From contig NZ_JAVIZM010000001.1 of NCBI RefSeq assembly GCF_031453555.1, positions 4,595,001 through 4,659,000 on the forward strand: a stretch of DNA of 64,000 bases, in the 5' to 3' direction. Below, in pieces: positions 11,254 through 19,841 of this stretch (positions are counted from its first letter, which is position 1; each line of letters opens with the position of its first letter). Below the pieces are notes generated by a model. The model did not search any database. It was not told the origin of the DNA and saw nothing but the letters and a program-made list of their open reading frames with translations. A program made the translations under genes and the position numbers. Origin of the DNA: Bacillus sp. SLBN-46 (GTDB taxonomy: Bacteria; Bacillota; Bacilli; Bacillales; Cytobacillaceae).

Positions 11254-11483
11254 TAATCCTCGTCTTTAACGTCGATACTTTCTGGGATGGGTTCGTTTAG
11301 GATTTCTTCGATTAGCTCCTTGTATTTTTCCAGTTGTTTTAGATGGGTGCTGAATTGGTCTTTGTTGACCAGATACTGCTCGCCATCAAAAACGGCGCGT
11401 ATTTTCTTTTGTTGAATGAGACCTTTAACGGTTGCCTCTGGCATCTCTAGATATTCTGCTGTTTCCTTTATAGTAAGATACAA
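11253..11483 (-). CDS. Excisionase/MerR-type small DNA-binding protein
   Basis: 76 residues. The N-terminal half (LTIKETAEYLEMPEATVKGLIQQKKIRAVFDGEQYLVNKDQF) is a typical excisionase-family winged helix-turn-helix, in which the Gln-Lys-Lys-Ile wing region follows the recognition helix. The C-terminal ~30 residues are acidic. Such proteins also occur as small chromosomal regulators outside phages; no integrase or phage gene is near, so a recombination role is not supported. It lies 13 bases downstream of the P1 peptidase gene's start side on the same strand order (transcribed ahead of nothing obvious), with its own AGGAGTAG ribosome site. Confidence 0.75.
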   Translation of the reverse strand: MYLTIKETAEYLEMPEATVKGLIQQKKIRAVFDGEQYLVNKDQFSTHLKQLEKYKELIEEILNEPIPESIDVKDED

Positions 11484-11496
11484 ATTTACTACTCCT

Positions 11497-12516
11497 CTAT
11501 TGAAAATTTATCTGATTGACCACTCGTCCCAATCTCCCTTTTGTAGTGACAGCTTGAGACAGTGAATTTAGGATGGCTTCCTCTGCCGCTTCGGCAGCAG
11601 CCGTAAATAGTTGATTCATAATTGGATGATCCTCACGAAGCTGGACTCGGGTTTCAAGAACATCCTCTGAAAAGTGAGCTATTTTTTGAGCCGTTGAAAA
11701 CGCAATGACAATATCACCACTGCCATGACTAAAATGACTGCCAGTCCGACCAAGACCGATCCCGCAGCGTTTGGCTAGCCGTTGTATTTGCCGGTCACTT
11801 AGCGGAGCATCTGTGGCCAATACAATGATAATGGACCCGTCCGAAGTTTCAGATAACCCTTCTCCCCCGGCATAGCGATACCTTTGCAACTCCTCTTTTT
11901 TTCCAAAATTGCTTAAAACAAGGCATCCGACCGTGTATTCCTCAACGATACGAGAGGATGAACCAATCCCACCTTTATAGCCAAAGCACAGCATACCCTT
12001 TCCTGCCCCAACGGCTCCTTCTACTGACTGGGTGGAAGTCGCATTATTGATTGCTTCAATTGCATGCTCCGGTTTCACTGGAAAACGCCTTATAGAATTC
12101 AGGTAGCTATCATTGCATTCACCAACCACAATGTTTATGGTCCCTGTGGTGTCGCCAATTTCAGGATTCTCTCTAAGCATGTACTCCAGCACCCCCTGCG
12201 TTACAGCAGGTACTGCAAAGGTATTCGTTAACATGATGGGCGATTCGAGAACGCCTAATTCATTCACCTGAACAAGTCCAGTCGTTTTCCCAAAACCATT
12301 AATGACATAACTAGCTGCCGTTACCTTTTCCTTAAACAAATTTCCGTTATGCGGTAAAATAGCTGTTACTCCCGTACAGGCATATTCGGCTCCACTCTCG
12401 TCAAGCGGGTAATCCAACGTTACATGACCAACTAGGACTCCTTCTACATCAGTAATGCAGTTTTTTACACCCGTTGGCAGTTTCCCAACATTAATGCTAG
12501 CCTCCCTTACCTTCAT
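11497..12516 (-). CDS. P1 family (S58, DmpA-like) aminopeptidase
   Basis: 339 residues, the length of the DmpA/BapA family of N-terminal-nucleophile aminopeptidases. NCITDVEGVLVGHVTL opens the fold. GYKGGIGSSSRIV (near residue 180) contains the Gly-Ser bond at which these enzymes cleave themselves, freeing the catalytic Ser. Members cut D-amino-acid amides or beta-peptides; the substrate here is unknown. The start overlaps the end of the M19 dipeptidase gene by four bases (ATGA type), so the two peptidases are coupled and probably act in series on small or unusual peptides. No signal peptide, so cytoplasmic. Confidence 0.88.
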   Translation of the reverse strand: MKVREASINVGKLPTGVKNCITDVEGVLVGHVTLDYPLDESGAEYACTGVTAILPHNGNLFKEKVTAASYVINGFGKTTGLVQVNELGVLESPIMLTNTFAVPAVTQGVLEYMLRENPEIGDTTGTINIVVGECNDSYLNSIRRFPVKPEHAIEAINNATSTQSVEGAVGAGKGMLCFGYKGGIGSSSRIVEEYTVGCLVLSNFGKKEELQRYRYAGGEGLSETSDGSIIIVLATDAPLSDRQIQRLAKRCGIGLGRTGSHFSHGSGDIVIAFSTAQKIAHFSEDVLETRVQLREDHPIMNQLFTAAAEAAEEAILNSLSQAVTTKGRLGRVVNQINFQ

Positions 12517-13448
12517 CGCTTAATCCCTGGGCGGTGGTTAAGGAAGTTTTCATAAGCAAAGCCTTTCACTTCGTCCTCTGTAAAATACTTTAATAGTTCA
12601 TTAATCAGATTTTGGCTCTTAGAGGCATCTTCTAGGTTGGTAATAAACGTAGAGATTCCATCAAAATCGGAGCCTAAGCCAATTTGCCTTACCCCACCCA
12701 ACGAGCAAAAATGATCAATATGCTTCACCAAGTCAGTAATTTTTACCTCTCCAGATTCTTTTACAAACGGTGGATGGTACACCACATGAATCAGTCCACC
12801 CTTAGCAAACATCGCTTTCGCCTGATCATCTGTTAGGTTACGTGGGTGGTGACAAAGTGCTCTTGCATTGGAATGGCTCGCAATAGGATACTTGGCTAAC
12901 TCAATAATCTCCCAAATCCCCTTATCACTTAAATGGGAAACATCTGTCAGGATCTGATGCTCGTTATTAAACTCAACAATCTCTTTTCCAAAAAGAGTCA
13001 GGCCTGCCCCGCGTGGTTCACCTGCGCCATCTGCAGCAAGATTAGCTTGGTTCCAGGTCAATCCCACCGAACGAACACCTAAACGGTAAAGAATATGTAG
13101 TTTTGCTAAATCGTTGCCAATAGCATCTACGCCTTCAAGCGTCAGCATTGCCCCAATTTGGCCAATTTTTAGTCGGTCAAAATCAGACCATTCTTTGATG
13201 TGAACCATATCCGGGTTTCTCCCAAGCACTTCCTTGTAAAAATAATCAATTTGTTCAAGGACAACTTGAAATTTTTGGTCGCCCTTTATATCAGGTTCAA
13301 TAAAAATCGCAAAGCACTGAACCTTGATTTGCCCCTGTTGTAATCGGGTTTTATTGGTTTGTAATTCCGGTGCATCTGCAAAACGAAGGGCCCCTTTGGC
13401 TTCTTGAAGTTTCAGTAATGCGTCACAGTGTAAATCTATAATATTCAT
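12513..13448 (-). CDS. Membrane dipeptidase family (M19) metallopeptidase
   Basis: 311 residues with the renal-dipeptidase fold. IDLHCDAL at the N-terminus gives the first His-x-Asp zinc ligands; the bridging Glu lies in LTLEGVDAIG; DVSHLSD, SHSNARALCHHPRNL and GLGSDFDG supply the other ligands. The family hydrolyses dipeptides including those with D-residues. There is no signal peptide or anchor, so a cytoplasmic role is likely. It is first in a two-gene operon with the P1 aminopeptidase. A ribosome site (GAGGAGACTATTC region) lies upstream of ATG 13448. Confidence 0.9.
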   Translation of the reverse strand: MNIIDLHCDALLKLQEAKGALRFADAPELQTNKTRLQQGQIKVQCFAIFIEPDIKGDQKFQVVLEQIDYFYKEVLGRNPDMVHIKEWSDFDRLKIGQIGAMLTLEGVDAIGNDLAKLHILYRLGVRSVGLTWNQANLAADGAGEPRGAGLTLFGKEIVEFNNEHQILTDVSHLSDKGIWEIIELAKYPIASHSNARALCHHPRNLTDDQAKAMFAKGGLIHVVYHPPFVKESGEVKITDLVKHIDHFCSLGGVRQIGLGSDFDGISTFITNLEDASKSQNLINELLKYFTEDEVKGFAYENFLNHRPGIKR

Positions 13449-13495
13449 TTAGAATAGTCTCCTCGCGCGTGTCTTTTATAAAATTTTATCATAAC

Positions 13496-13526
13496 AAAAA
13501 GAGCTAGGTATAGAATGTCCTAGCTC
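13496..13526 (-). terminator. Terminator of the SRPBCC gene
   Basis: GAGCTAGG pairs with CCTAGCTC (loop ten bases) at 13501-13526, and on the minus strand a TTTTTGTTAT tract follows. It separates the SRPBCC gene from the dipeptidase operon. Confidence 0.8.
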
Positions 13527-13553
13527 AATTACTATTTTGTTTTTCATAGGAGC

Positions 13554-14012
13554 TTAGTTAGTTTGCTCCGCCATCTCTTTTACCTTTGGCAGTACCTTGT
13601 CCCAAATATCTGCACTTAAATCTCGATATTTTTCCCCATCCGTCATCACAGAGAAATCCCCTTGTAAAATATGTAGGGTTGTCTTTCCATTTTTCTCAAC
13701 TAATCGGAAAGTAATTCCGTCTTCCTCGGTCACTGCCGGTCGCTCTGGACTTCGAACGTCAAATACCGTAAAGCGAAGCAGCTTGTTTGACTCCACTGCT
13801 GTTATATTACCTTCCACGATAACAGTCCCGTCTTGACCTTTCCATAGGACTGGACTACCAAGTTCCCAAGTCGATTCAAGATGAAACTCTGGGCCACCAC
13901 TTGAGAATTCTTTCGCCCACTCGGCATTTTTATCTCTGATCGTTAGGACTTCCCACACCTTTGCTGCAGGGGCAGTTATTTCAATCGTTTTATCGACGAA
14001 AAGCTTGCTCAT
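13554..14012 (-). CDS. SRPBCC (START/polyketide cyclase-like) protein
   Basis: 152 residues from ATG 14012, chosen because GAGGAGGATTCTT precedes it; an upstream frame to 14036 lacks a site. The pattern KTIEITAPAAKVWEVLT, then ITAVESNKLLRFTVFD and TTLHILQGDFSVMTDGEKYRD..W, is that of the ligand-binding SRPBCC fold related to AHSA1. These bind hydrophobic ligands or act as small chaperone-like factors; no specific role can be given. Two more AHSA1-type genes occur at 49398 and 49891 but are more distant in sequence. Confidence 0.82.
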   Translation of the reverse strand: MSKLFVDKTIEITAPAAKVWEVLTIRDKNAEWAKEFSSGGPEFHLESTWELGSPVLWKGQDGTVIVEGNITAVESNKLLRFTVFDVRSPERPAVTEEDGITFRLVEKNGKTTLHILQGDFSVMTDGEKYRDLSADIWDKVLPKVKEMAEQTN

Positions 14013-14213
14013 AAGAATCCTCCTCAAAATAGGCATAATCGTTCATTATTCCTATTATACTTCATACAAAAACCTAATTTCAAAAAAGTCTGTCAGATAA
14101 CCTCACAACAACAGAGAATTTATGTGATTGTTATAGAATAATGTAATTCAAGTTAGCTAGGAAAAGTTCCATTCCTAGCCTAGAATACTAATTTAAACAG
14201 AAAAAGGATGTTG

Positions 14214-15959
14214 ATGATGGAGAGAAATCAGTTAGGAAGAAGAATCTCTGTTGCATCTGGGAAAGAGCCTGCAGATACAGTCATTAAAAATGGGAAAATA
14301 ATAGATGTGTTCAATGGTGAAATTATTGAAGCAGATATCGCCATTGTAGATGGCTATTTTGCAGGGATTGGACAATACGAGGGGAACCATACAATCGATG
14401 CAAAAGGCTGTTATGTTTCACCTGCTTTCATCGATGGACATGTTCATATAGAGTCATCTATGGTAACTGCCAGTGAATTTTCCAAGGTTCTCCTTCAGCA
14501 CGGGGTAACCACCGTAATTGCCGATCCTCATGAAATCGCCAATGTGTGCGGTACAGCAGGGATAAAATATATGCTAGATTCCTCCGAAAACCTCCCGTTT
14601 GACTTTTACTTTATGCTGCCTTCCTGTGTACCAGCCACCGCATTCGAGCATGCAGGTGCCATTTTAAAAGCGGACGATTTAAAACCTTTTTATCATCATC
14701 CACGTGTGCTCGGTTTAGCAGAAGTAATGAATTTCCCCGCCGTATTACATGCAGAACCTGACATGCTTTCAAAAATCTGTGATAGTAAGCAGTCCGGGAA
14801 AAATATCGATGGTCATGCTGCTGGATTAACGGCTAATGACCTGAATGTGTATATGTCTGCTGGCATACGTACAGATCACGAGAGCACTACCGCGGCGGAA
14901 GCAAAAGAGCGTCTTACAAGAGGAATGTACCTAATGATTCGTGAAGGCACCGTGGCGAAGGATTTACAACAGTTGATTCCCATTGTGAATGAACGGAATG
15001 CACGTCGCTGTTTGTTTGTGACAGATGATAAGCATTTGGATGACTTGATTTTTGAAGGCAGTATTGATCACAATGTGCGTCTTGCCATTTCCTCAGGTCT
15101 CTCCCCCATCACCGCCATTCAAATGGCAACAATTAATGCGGCAGAGTGCTTTGGGCTAGCTGAAAAAGGAGCCATTGCCCCCGGATACAAAGCGGATTTT
15201 ATCCTTGTTGAAGACCTTGAAAGGGTTAAGATTGTAGATGTATATAAGGATGGGAATCCAGTCATTGAAAATGGGGGATTTTTAAATATGGCAGAAAATA
15301 AGAGTGTAACAGGAACGGAGCTGCTAAGGAATTCAGTCCATTTTCATGAAATTACTGAAAAAAGTTTTGAAATCTCTTTATTAAGCAAAAAAGCCAATGT
15401 TATAGAGATTATCCCCAATAGTCTCGTCACACGACATGTGATTGAGGAAGTGGAAACCTGTGAACGAGGCACTTTCCAAACTTCTATTCCTAATGACCAC
15501 TTAAAAATTGCTGTGATTGAACGTCATCATCTGACTAAAGAGATTGGCTTAGGTATCGTGAAAGGATTAGGCTTAAAAAACGGGGCAATAGCTACCACCA
15601 TTGCTCATGATTCTCATAATCTTATAATTGCAGGTACCAACGATCAGGATATGGTTTTAGCAGCTAACACTCTTAAGGAAATGCAAGGCGGAATGATTGT
15701 TGTTAATCAGGGTGAAGTTCTTGCCTCTTTGGAGCTTCCGATCGCTGGGTTAATGTCTGATCGTCCCTATCAGGAGGTTTATTCTAAACTAAATGAGATC
15801 AATCTTGCGCTTAAAAAATTAGGGGCAAGCGGTGAATTTAATCCATTTTTGACTCTATCTTTCCTGGCTCTTCCCGTCATACCTGAACTCAAAATGACAG
15901 ACCAAGGGTTGTTTCAGGGTTCTACTTTTAAGCACATTCCCATCGATGCATCCATGTAA
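14214..15959 (+). CDS. ade: Adenine deaminase
   Basis: Converts adenine to hypoxanthine, allowing adenine to enter guanine and xanthine metabolism. ~581 residues, normal for the amidohydrolase-type adenine deaminase. The metal motif FIDGHVHIESSM lies near residues 70-82, ADPHEIANVCG near 105, and a C-terminal AdeC-specific domain (HDSHNLIIAGTND..DMVLAAN) near 465-485. AAAAAGGA at 14201-14208 suggests initiation at ATG 14214 or 14217 rather than 14208. The gene faces an NCS2 permease gene, a plausible functional partner for purine salvage. Confidence 0.92.
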   Translation: MMERNQLGRRISVASGKEPADTVIKNGKIIDVFNGEIIEADIAIVDGYFAGIGQYEGNHTIDAKGCYVSPAFIDGHVHIESSMVTASEFSKVLLQHGVTTVIADPHEIANVCGTAGIKYMLDSSENLPFDFYFMLPSCVPATAFEHAGAILKADDLKPFYHHPRVLGLAEVMNFPAVLHAEPDMLSKICDSKQSGKNIDGHAAGLTANDLNVYMSAGIRTDHESTTAAEAKERLTRGMYLMIREGTVAKDLQQLIPIVNERNARRCLFVTDDKHLDDLIFEGSIDHNVRLAISSGLSPITAIQMATINAAECFGLAEKGAIAPGYKADFILVEDLERVKIVDVYKDGNPVIENGGFLNMAENKSVTGTELLRNSVHFHEITEKSFEISLLSKKANVIEIIPNSLVTRHVIEEVETCERGTFQTSIPNDHLKIAVIERHHLTKEIGLGIVKGLGLKNGAIATTIAHDSHNLIIAGTNDQDMVLAANTLKEMQGGMIVVNQGEVLASLELPIAGLMSDRPYQEVYSKLNEINLALKKLGASGEFNPFLTLSFLALPVIPELKMTDQGLFQGSTFKHIPIDASM

Positions 15960-16084
15960 AAGAGGCTGACTCATAAGGGGTCTGACCCCACTAAAAAACA
16001 ATATCTAGACTAGATTACTCTAAGTTTTAACTAGATATTGAATCGTGGGGTCTGACCTCTTTGCTTTTGAGTTAGCCTCTTTTA
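15959..16084. repeat. 126-bp composite nested hairpin with GGGGTCTGACCCC core
   Basis: Three nested inverted repeats. The outer arms are AAAGAGGCTGACTCA (15959-15973) and TGAGTTAGCCTCTTTT (16068-16083). Inside are two GGGGTCTGACC cores (15977-15989 and 16047-16059) facing the centre. The innermost arms are CAATATCTAG (15999-16008) and CTAGATATTG (16031-16040). It fills the whole space between the converging ade and permease genes and probably terminates both. A shorter element of the same design lies at 58556-58611. Confidence 0.75.
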
Positions 16085-16085
16085 T

Positions 16086-17405
16086 TTATTCTGTTTTGCT
16101 AATCTGTACTACCTTCTTCTCCCGAAATACTACATGTTCAAGCAATAAACAAAACATCAATCCAACGAGCAAACCATTCGCAATGATGTTTCGAAGCCAT
16201 GGTGCGACACTTTCGAAGGCAGCAGGCGGCATGAACATCATCCCAATTCCGACCATCAATGAAAGTCCAATCACTAATAAATTTCGTGAAGATGGCTCTT
16301 GACCCATTAAGTCACGGATTCCAAACCCCATCATCTGAGAGAATGGAATGAACAAAGAAGCGTAAGCAACCTCTAACGGTAGAGTAGATAAAAATTCGCC
16401 AATATAGGGGAAAAATCCAATACCCATAATAACTAATGCCCCAATCACCAGCGGGCGCTTTGCTTTAATCCCTGTTGTAGTAATAAACCCCGCTGAAACA
16501 GACAAAGGTACCACCCCAACAACTGAAAATATCCCCGAAACAAGCAAGTTCACTCCATTGCCGAAAATCCCCTTTTGATACTGCTTAGGCTGGATCTCTT
16601 TTTCAAGGGCAATTCCCACTACTAAAATACTGGCAATCACATTCGAGATTAACACAATCGAAGTAATCACGGAGGTTAGGACAATCCCTACATCAAACTT
16701 TGGAGTTCCCCAGCTGAATACTTGCGGCAAAGCAAACCAACTACTCGGTTCATAGACTTGACCGGTATGGAGTAAACCAAATAAATGAAAGAGGCTCCAA
16801 CCGACCACAATCCCAACGAGCGGCCCCATGCTTTTCCAAATCCCTTTTGCTCTTAATGAAAACAGTAAGATAATGATAATTTCAATTAAACAAATCAGTG
16901 TGATTTTTCCATTAAGTTGATCGGTCGCTGTCATTCCAAGGATACTTTTAAAAAACGAACCACTCAACTGGCTTACAAGAAGGATTAAATAAACCCCTGT
17001 GACTATTGGGGTGAATAATAACCGTACTTTTTCAATAATAGGCAAGAAGCTTACGATTGCTAAAAATAAACCAGCAATAATAAGACCCATTTCAAGTTGC
17101 TGTAGTAAAAGCCCCTGTCCACCAGGTGCACTCATGGTCCCCAGCAAAATAAAGATTGCCCACCACATTCCAGCAGCTCCTTCAACTACAGGAAGGCGGT
17201 GCCCAATAAACACTTGGATCAATGTTGCTGCTCCCGAAACCAATAGCATCCGTTGCATGAAAGTGGAGATTTCTGCAGGGGACATGTGAAAGGCTGCACC
17301 CACTACAACAGGAACTGCAATGATATTCGTTAGCATAAAGACAGCCCACTGGATGCCTTGCACCCCCGACAAAAGGCTGCTTTCTTTTTTCATTATGTCG
17401 TTCAT
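16086..17405 (-). CDS. NCS2-family purine/pyrimidine permease
   Basis: 439 residues with 12-14 hydrophobic segments. The NCS2 (nucleobase:cation symporter 2) pattern is visible: VVEGAAGMWWAIF in the region of TM3, VISNVIASILVVGIAL near the substrate-site helices, and FGNGVNLLVSGIFSVVGVVPLSVSAGFITTTG, the conserved Q/N-containing segment near the C-terminal third. Substrate is probably a purine, supported only by the adjacent convergent adenine deaminase. It is third in an operon after the rhodanese and the broken bile-acid-type symporter, with 22 bases to the latter. Confidence 0.85.
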   Translation of the reverse strand: MNDIMKKESSLLSGVQGIQWAVFMLTNIIAVPVVVGAAFHMSPAEISTFMQRMLLVSGAATLIQVFIGHRLPVVEGAAGMWWAIFILLGTMSAPGGQGLLLQQLEMGLIIAGLFLAIVSFLPIIEKVRLLFTPIVTGVYLILLVSQLSGSFFKSILGMTATDQLNGKITLICLIEIIIILLFSLRAKGIWKSMGPLVGIVVGWSLFHLFGLLHTGQVYEPSSWFALPQVFSWGTPKFDVGIVLTSVITSIVLISNVIASILVVGIALEKEIQPKQYQKGIFGNGVNLLVSGIFSVVGVVPLSVSAGFITTTGIKAKRPLVIGALVIMGIGFFPYIGEFLSTLPLEVAYASLFIPFSQMMGFGIRDLMGQEPSSRNLLVIGLSLMVGIGMMFMPPAAFESVAPWLRNIIANGLLVGLMFCLLLEHVVFREKKVVQISKTE

Positions 17406-17427
17406 CTTTTAGAAACACCTACTCATT

Positions 17428-18397
17428 TTATAAAACTAATGACTCTTGTTTATCGACCTTCCTAGTATAATACCTGTCGAGAAAATAACCATTGGTTGAA
17501 GCTAGAACTTGTTGAAAAAGCATCCCCACAACGACAGGCACTGCCACAGCAGCTGGGAAAAAGGAAACAGCTAATACCGCGCCAGCACTAATATTCCTCA
17601 TTCCACCGGTAAATGTGAGAGTAACTACAGTATCCCTGTCCCTCTTCATCACCCTGCCCAAAAAGAAGGAAAATAAATATCCAGAGAAGGCTATGCAAAA
17701 GACAGTCACTGTGATACCTACAAGCTTCAAATTAATGTCTTTTAAATAAGGAGCAACAATTGCCCCGTTTAGCATCACCACAATACCGATGCATATTTTT
17801 GAAAAAGGAGCAAGACGTGAACCCAATTGTTCTTTAATTTTCCCCCTTGTTACTTGATTCAGGAACATTCCGATTAAGGAAGGAATGACAACCATCCCTA
17901 GGAGCCCTTTCATTATGTTCAAGAAGTCCATTTCCACTTTTTTGACCGATAAATAAGGAAAGTGAAAGCGGAACAATAATGGGGGAAAGCAAGGTATCTA
18001 TTAAAATAAGAGATAAAACCAAGGGAATGTTCCCTTTGTAGATAGAAACCCAAATAAAACTCGTCACTCCGGTTGGAATGACCATACCTAAAATGAGACC
18101 AGTAATGGTGTAAACATCACCAGAAAAGGCGATATGACCTACTCCCCATGCCCAAGCTGGCATAAGAACATGTAATATCAACATCGCCATAAAAATGGGA
18201 AATGGATGAGCCATTACCTCTTTTAATGAACGAAAATTAGAGCTTAAACTCCCTGCGAAGGTCATAAAGGCAAAGATCCAAGGAATCAGGTAGGAAAAGT
18301 CCGTTAGATGGACACTAAAAATCACCCCAGTTACAACGCCCACAGGAGTAATTAAGGGCATGATTTTTTCTAGTTGTCTATTTAATTTATGCAGCAT
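17428..18397 (-). pseudogene. Bile acid:sodium symporter (BASS) family protein, frameshifted
   Basis: Two overlapping frames together give a ~320-residue BASS transporter with about nine membrane segments. The first part, from ATG 18397, includes GMVIPTGVTSFIWVSI and LSPIIVPLSLSLFIGQK. The second continues VEMDFLNIMKGLLGMVVIPSLIGM and holds FTGGMRNISAGAVLA, a family signature. The break falls in a six-base T run on the plus strand (17938-17943): one base fewer restores the reading ...GQKVEMDFL. A homopolymer slip is a frequent sequencing error as well as a common mutation, so whether the gene is dead cannot be decided here. Cotranscribed with the rhodanese (9-base gap) and the permease. Confidence 0.78.
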
Positions 18398-18406
18398 AAC
18401 GCTCTC

Positions 18407-18745
18407 CTATTTGTCTTCCAACGAATGCAAATAGGCCTTCCAGGCTGTAAGACCACCATCTAAAACTGTTACGTTGTAATTGTGAGCATCGAGAATCTTC
18501 GCACATTTAGCTGCGGAATTCCCCGTGGTACAGGTTACGATGACTTCTCTGTCTCGTGGTAAAGATAATGGAGGATTTCCTTTCTTTTCTTCCATTTCAA
18601 AAATAATCGTCTTTGGGATATTCAGGCTTTCTTCTATATGAAATTCATTGTATTTTTCTTCTGCACGCACATCGAGAACGACTGCTTTGTCATCTCCAAG
18701 CAACTTTTCATGCAGTTCTTTTGGTGTCAATTTTTTGATTGTCAT
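18407..18745 (-). CDS. Single-domain rhodanese-like protein
   Basis: 112 residues from ATG 18745, chosen because AAAGGGGGTGCA precedes it; the longer frame to 18865 has no such site. The rhodanese fold is seen in AVVLDVRAEEKYNEFHIEESLNIP and VIVTCTTGNSAAKCAKIL. The Cys of VTCTTGNSA is the expected sulfur-carrying residue. It could transfer sulfane sulfur or cyanide-derived sulfur; the specific role is unknown. It leads a three-gene operon with the BASS-type transporter and the NCS2 permease, an unusual partnership that hints at uptake of an organic acid or sulfur compound. Confidence 0.85.
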   Translation of the reverse strand: MTIKKLTPKELHEKLLGDDKAVVLDVRAEEKYNEFHIEESLNIPKTIIFEMEEKKGNPPLSLPRDREVIVTCTTGNSAAKCAKILDAHNYNVTVLDGGLTAWKAYLHSLEDK

Positions 18746-18929
18746 TGTGTGCACCCCCTTTACAAAGAATACCATAAATTCTTTTCCATGAGAAAAAAAT
18801 CCTTCGGCAATCGAAAAAAGTGAATTACGTCTTAAGTCGTAGAAAGAAATAAATCTCAGGTTCATTGAGGATGACGAGAGGATTTCTTATTCTATATATA
18901 GAAGAAAGTAAAAAAGGGGATGGAAAAAA

Positions 18930-19796
18930 ATGAAAAGAATTTTAATTCTACTATTAGTTATTACTGGATTATATATTGTCTTCAATCAAGGCTTACACAT
19001 GGATTGGTCTCAAGCAGAAACCAAGAATACTCAAGCCGCCATAACAGGTGATACAGACTTAATTGAAATCAATGTTTCTAGTGTAAGTACCACTATTATT
19101 CCGGAAGATCGGGACGATTTAAAAGCCGTTTATAATGGAAAAGAAAAACTAACGGTGAACGACTCTGGAGATAAGGTTGAAGTTTCGATTAAAAACAAAT
19201 GGTTTGATTGGTTTAACTGGGCACCTTTCTCCAAAAAGAAGGAACTGAAACTCTATATACCAGAAAATTATGACCATAAGATGAGTATCGATTTAGGTTC
19301 AGGTAATTTACACTTCTCCGGCCCTTCCAAAAATAAGCCTTTGAAATTAGATGAATTAACCGTTGATATTGGCTCTGGAAACCTGAACCTTACTAATCTG
19401 GTAGTCAAACATTTTGTCCAGGACGTTTCTTCTGGGAACGTGAGTATAGATTCACTAAAGGCGGAAACAGGTTCCTTTGATATTAGTTCTGGTAACCTGG
19501 AAATCAAGCACTATACAGGACCAATCGAGGCAGATGTATCATCCGGAAGACTCAGCATTCAAGTGGATCAACTGTTAGATGCGATTATCATCGATGTTAG
19601 TTCTGGTGATGTCAGCCTTGATTTACCGGATGATGCTGATTTTACGATTGATGGTGATGTAAGCAGCGGGAATATTTCTAGTACCTTCCCTTTGACTTCC
19701 AAAGACCAGAATAAACACAGTATCCAAGGGAAACATGGGTCAGGGAAATTCCCTATCAACCTTGATGTCTCTAGTGGAAATTTAAGAATTCATTAA
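18930..19796 (+). CDS. DUF4097 (LiaG-like) membrane-anchored repeat protein
   Basis: 288 residues. The N-terminal ~22 residues form an uncleaved-type hydrophobic anchor (MKRILILLLVITGLYIVF). The rest is extracytoplasmic and built from short beta repeats containing (D)VSSGN, as in DIGSGNLNL, DVSSGNVSI, DISSGNLEI and DVSSGDVSL. This is the DUF4097 beta-solenoid-like pattern of B. subtilis LiaG and related cell-envelope stress proteins. Without lia neighbours the symbol liaG is not warranted. AAAAAGGGGATGG precedes the ATG and a strong terminator follows. Confidence 0.85.
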   Translation: MKRILILLLVITGLYIVFNQGLHMDWSQAETKNTQAAITGDTDLIEINVSSVSTTIIPEDRDDLKAVYNGKEKLTVNDSGDKVEVSIKNKWFDWFNWAPFSKKKELKLYIPENYDHKMSIDLGSGNLHFSGPSKNKPLKLDELTVDIGSGNLNLTNLVVKHFVQDVSSGNVSIDSLKAETGSFDISSGNLEIKHYTGPIEADVSSGRLSIQVDQLLDAIIIDVSSGDVSLDLPDDADFTIDGDVSSGNISSTFPLTSKDQNKHSIQGKHGSGKFPINLDVSSGNLRIH

Positions 19797-19800
19797 AGCA

Positions 19801-19838
19801 AAAAGCGGCTGTCATTTGATTAGACAGCCGCTTTTATT
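19801..19838. terminator. Bidirectional terminator between DUF4097 gene and ctaA
   Basis: AAAAGCGGCTGTC (19801-19813) pairs perfectly with GACAGCCGCTTTT (19823-19835), with a nine-base loop and T/A tracts on both sides. Confidence 0.92.
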
Positions 19839-19841
19839 TGT

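Noticed and set aside
11253..11483. Prophage or integrative element marked by the excisionase-like gene
   Set aside because: No integrase, phage gene or att-like duplication was found; chromosomal MerR/excisionase-like small regulators are common.
14041..14213. Purine riboswitch ahead of adenine deaminase
   Set aside because: The conserved purine-riboswitch core and P1-P3 arrangement could not be found in this leader.
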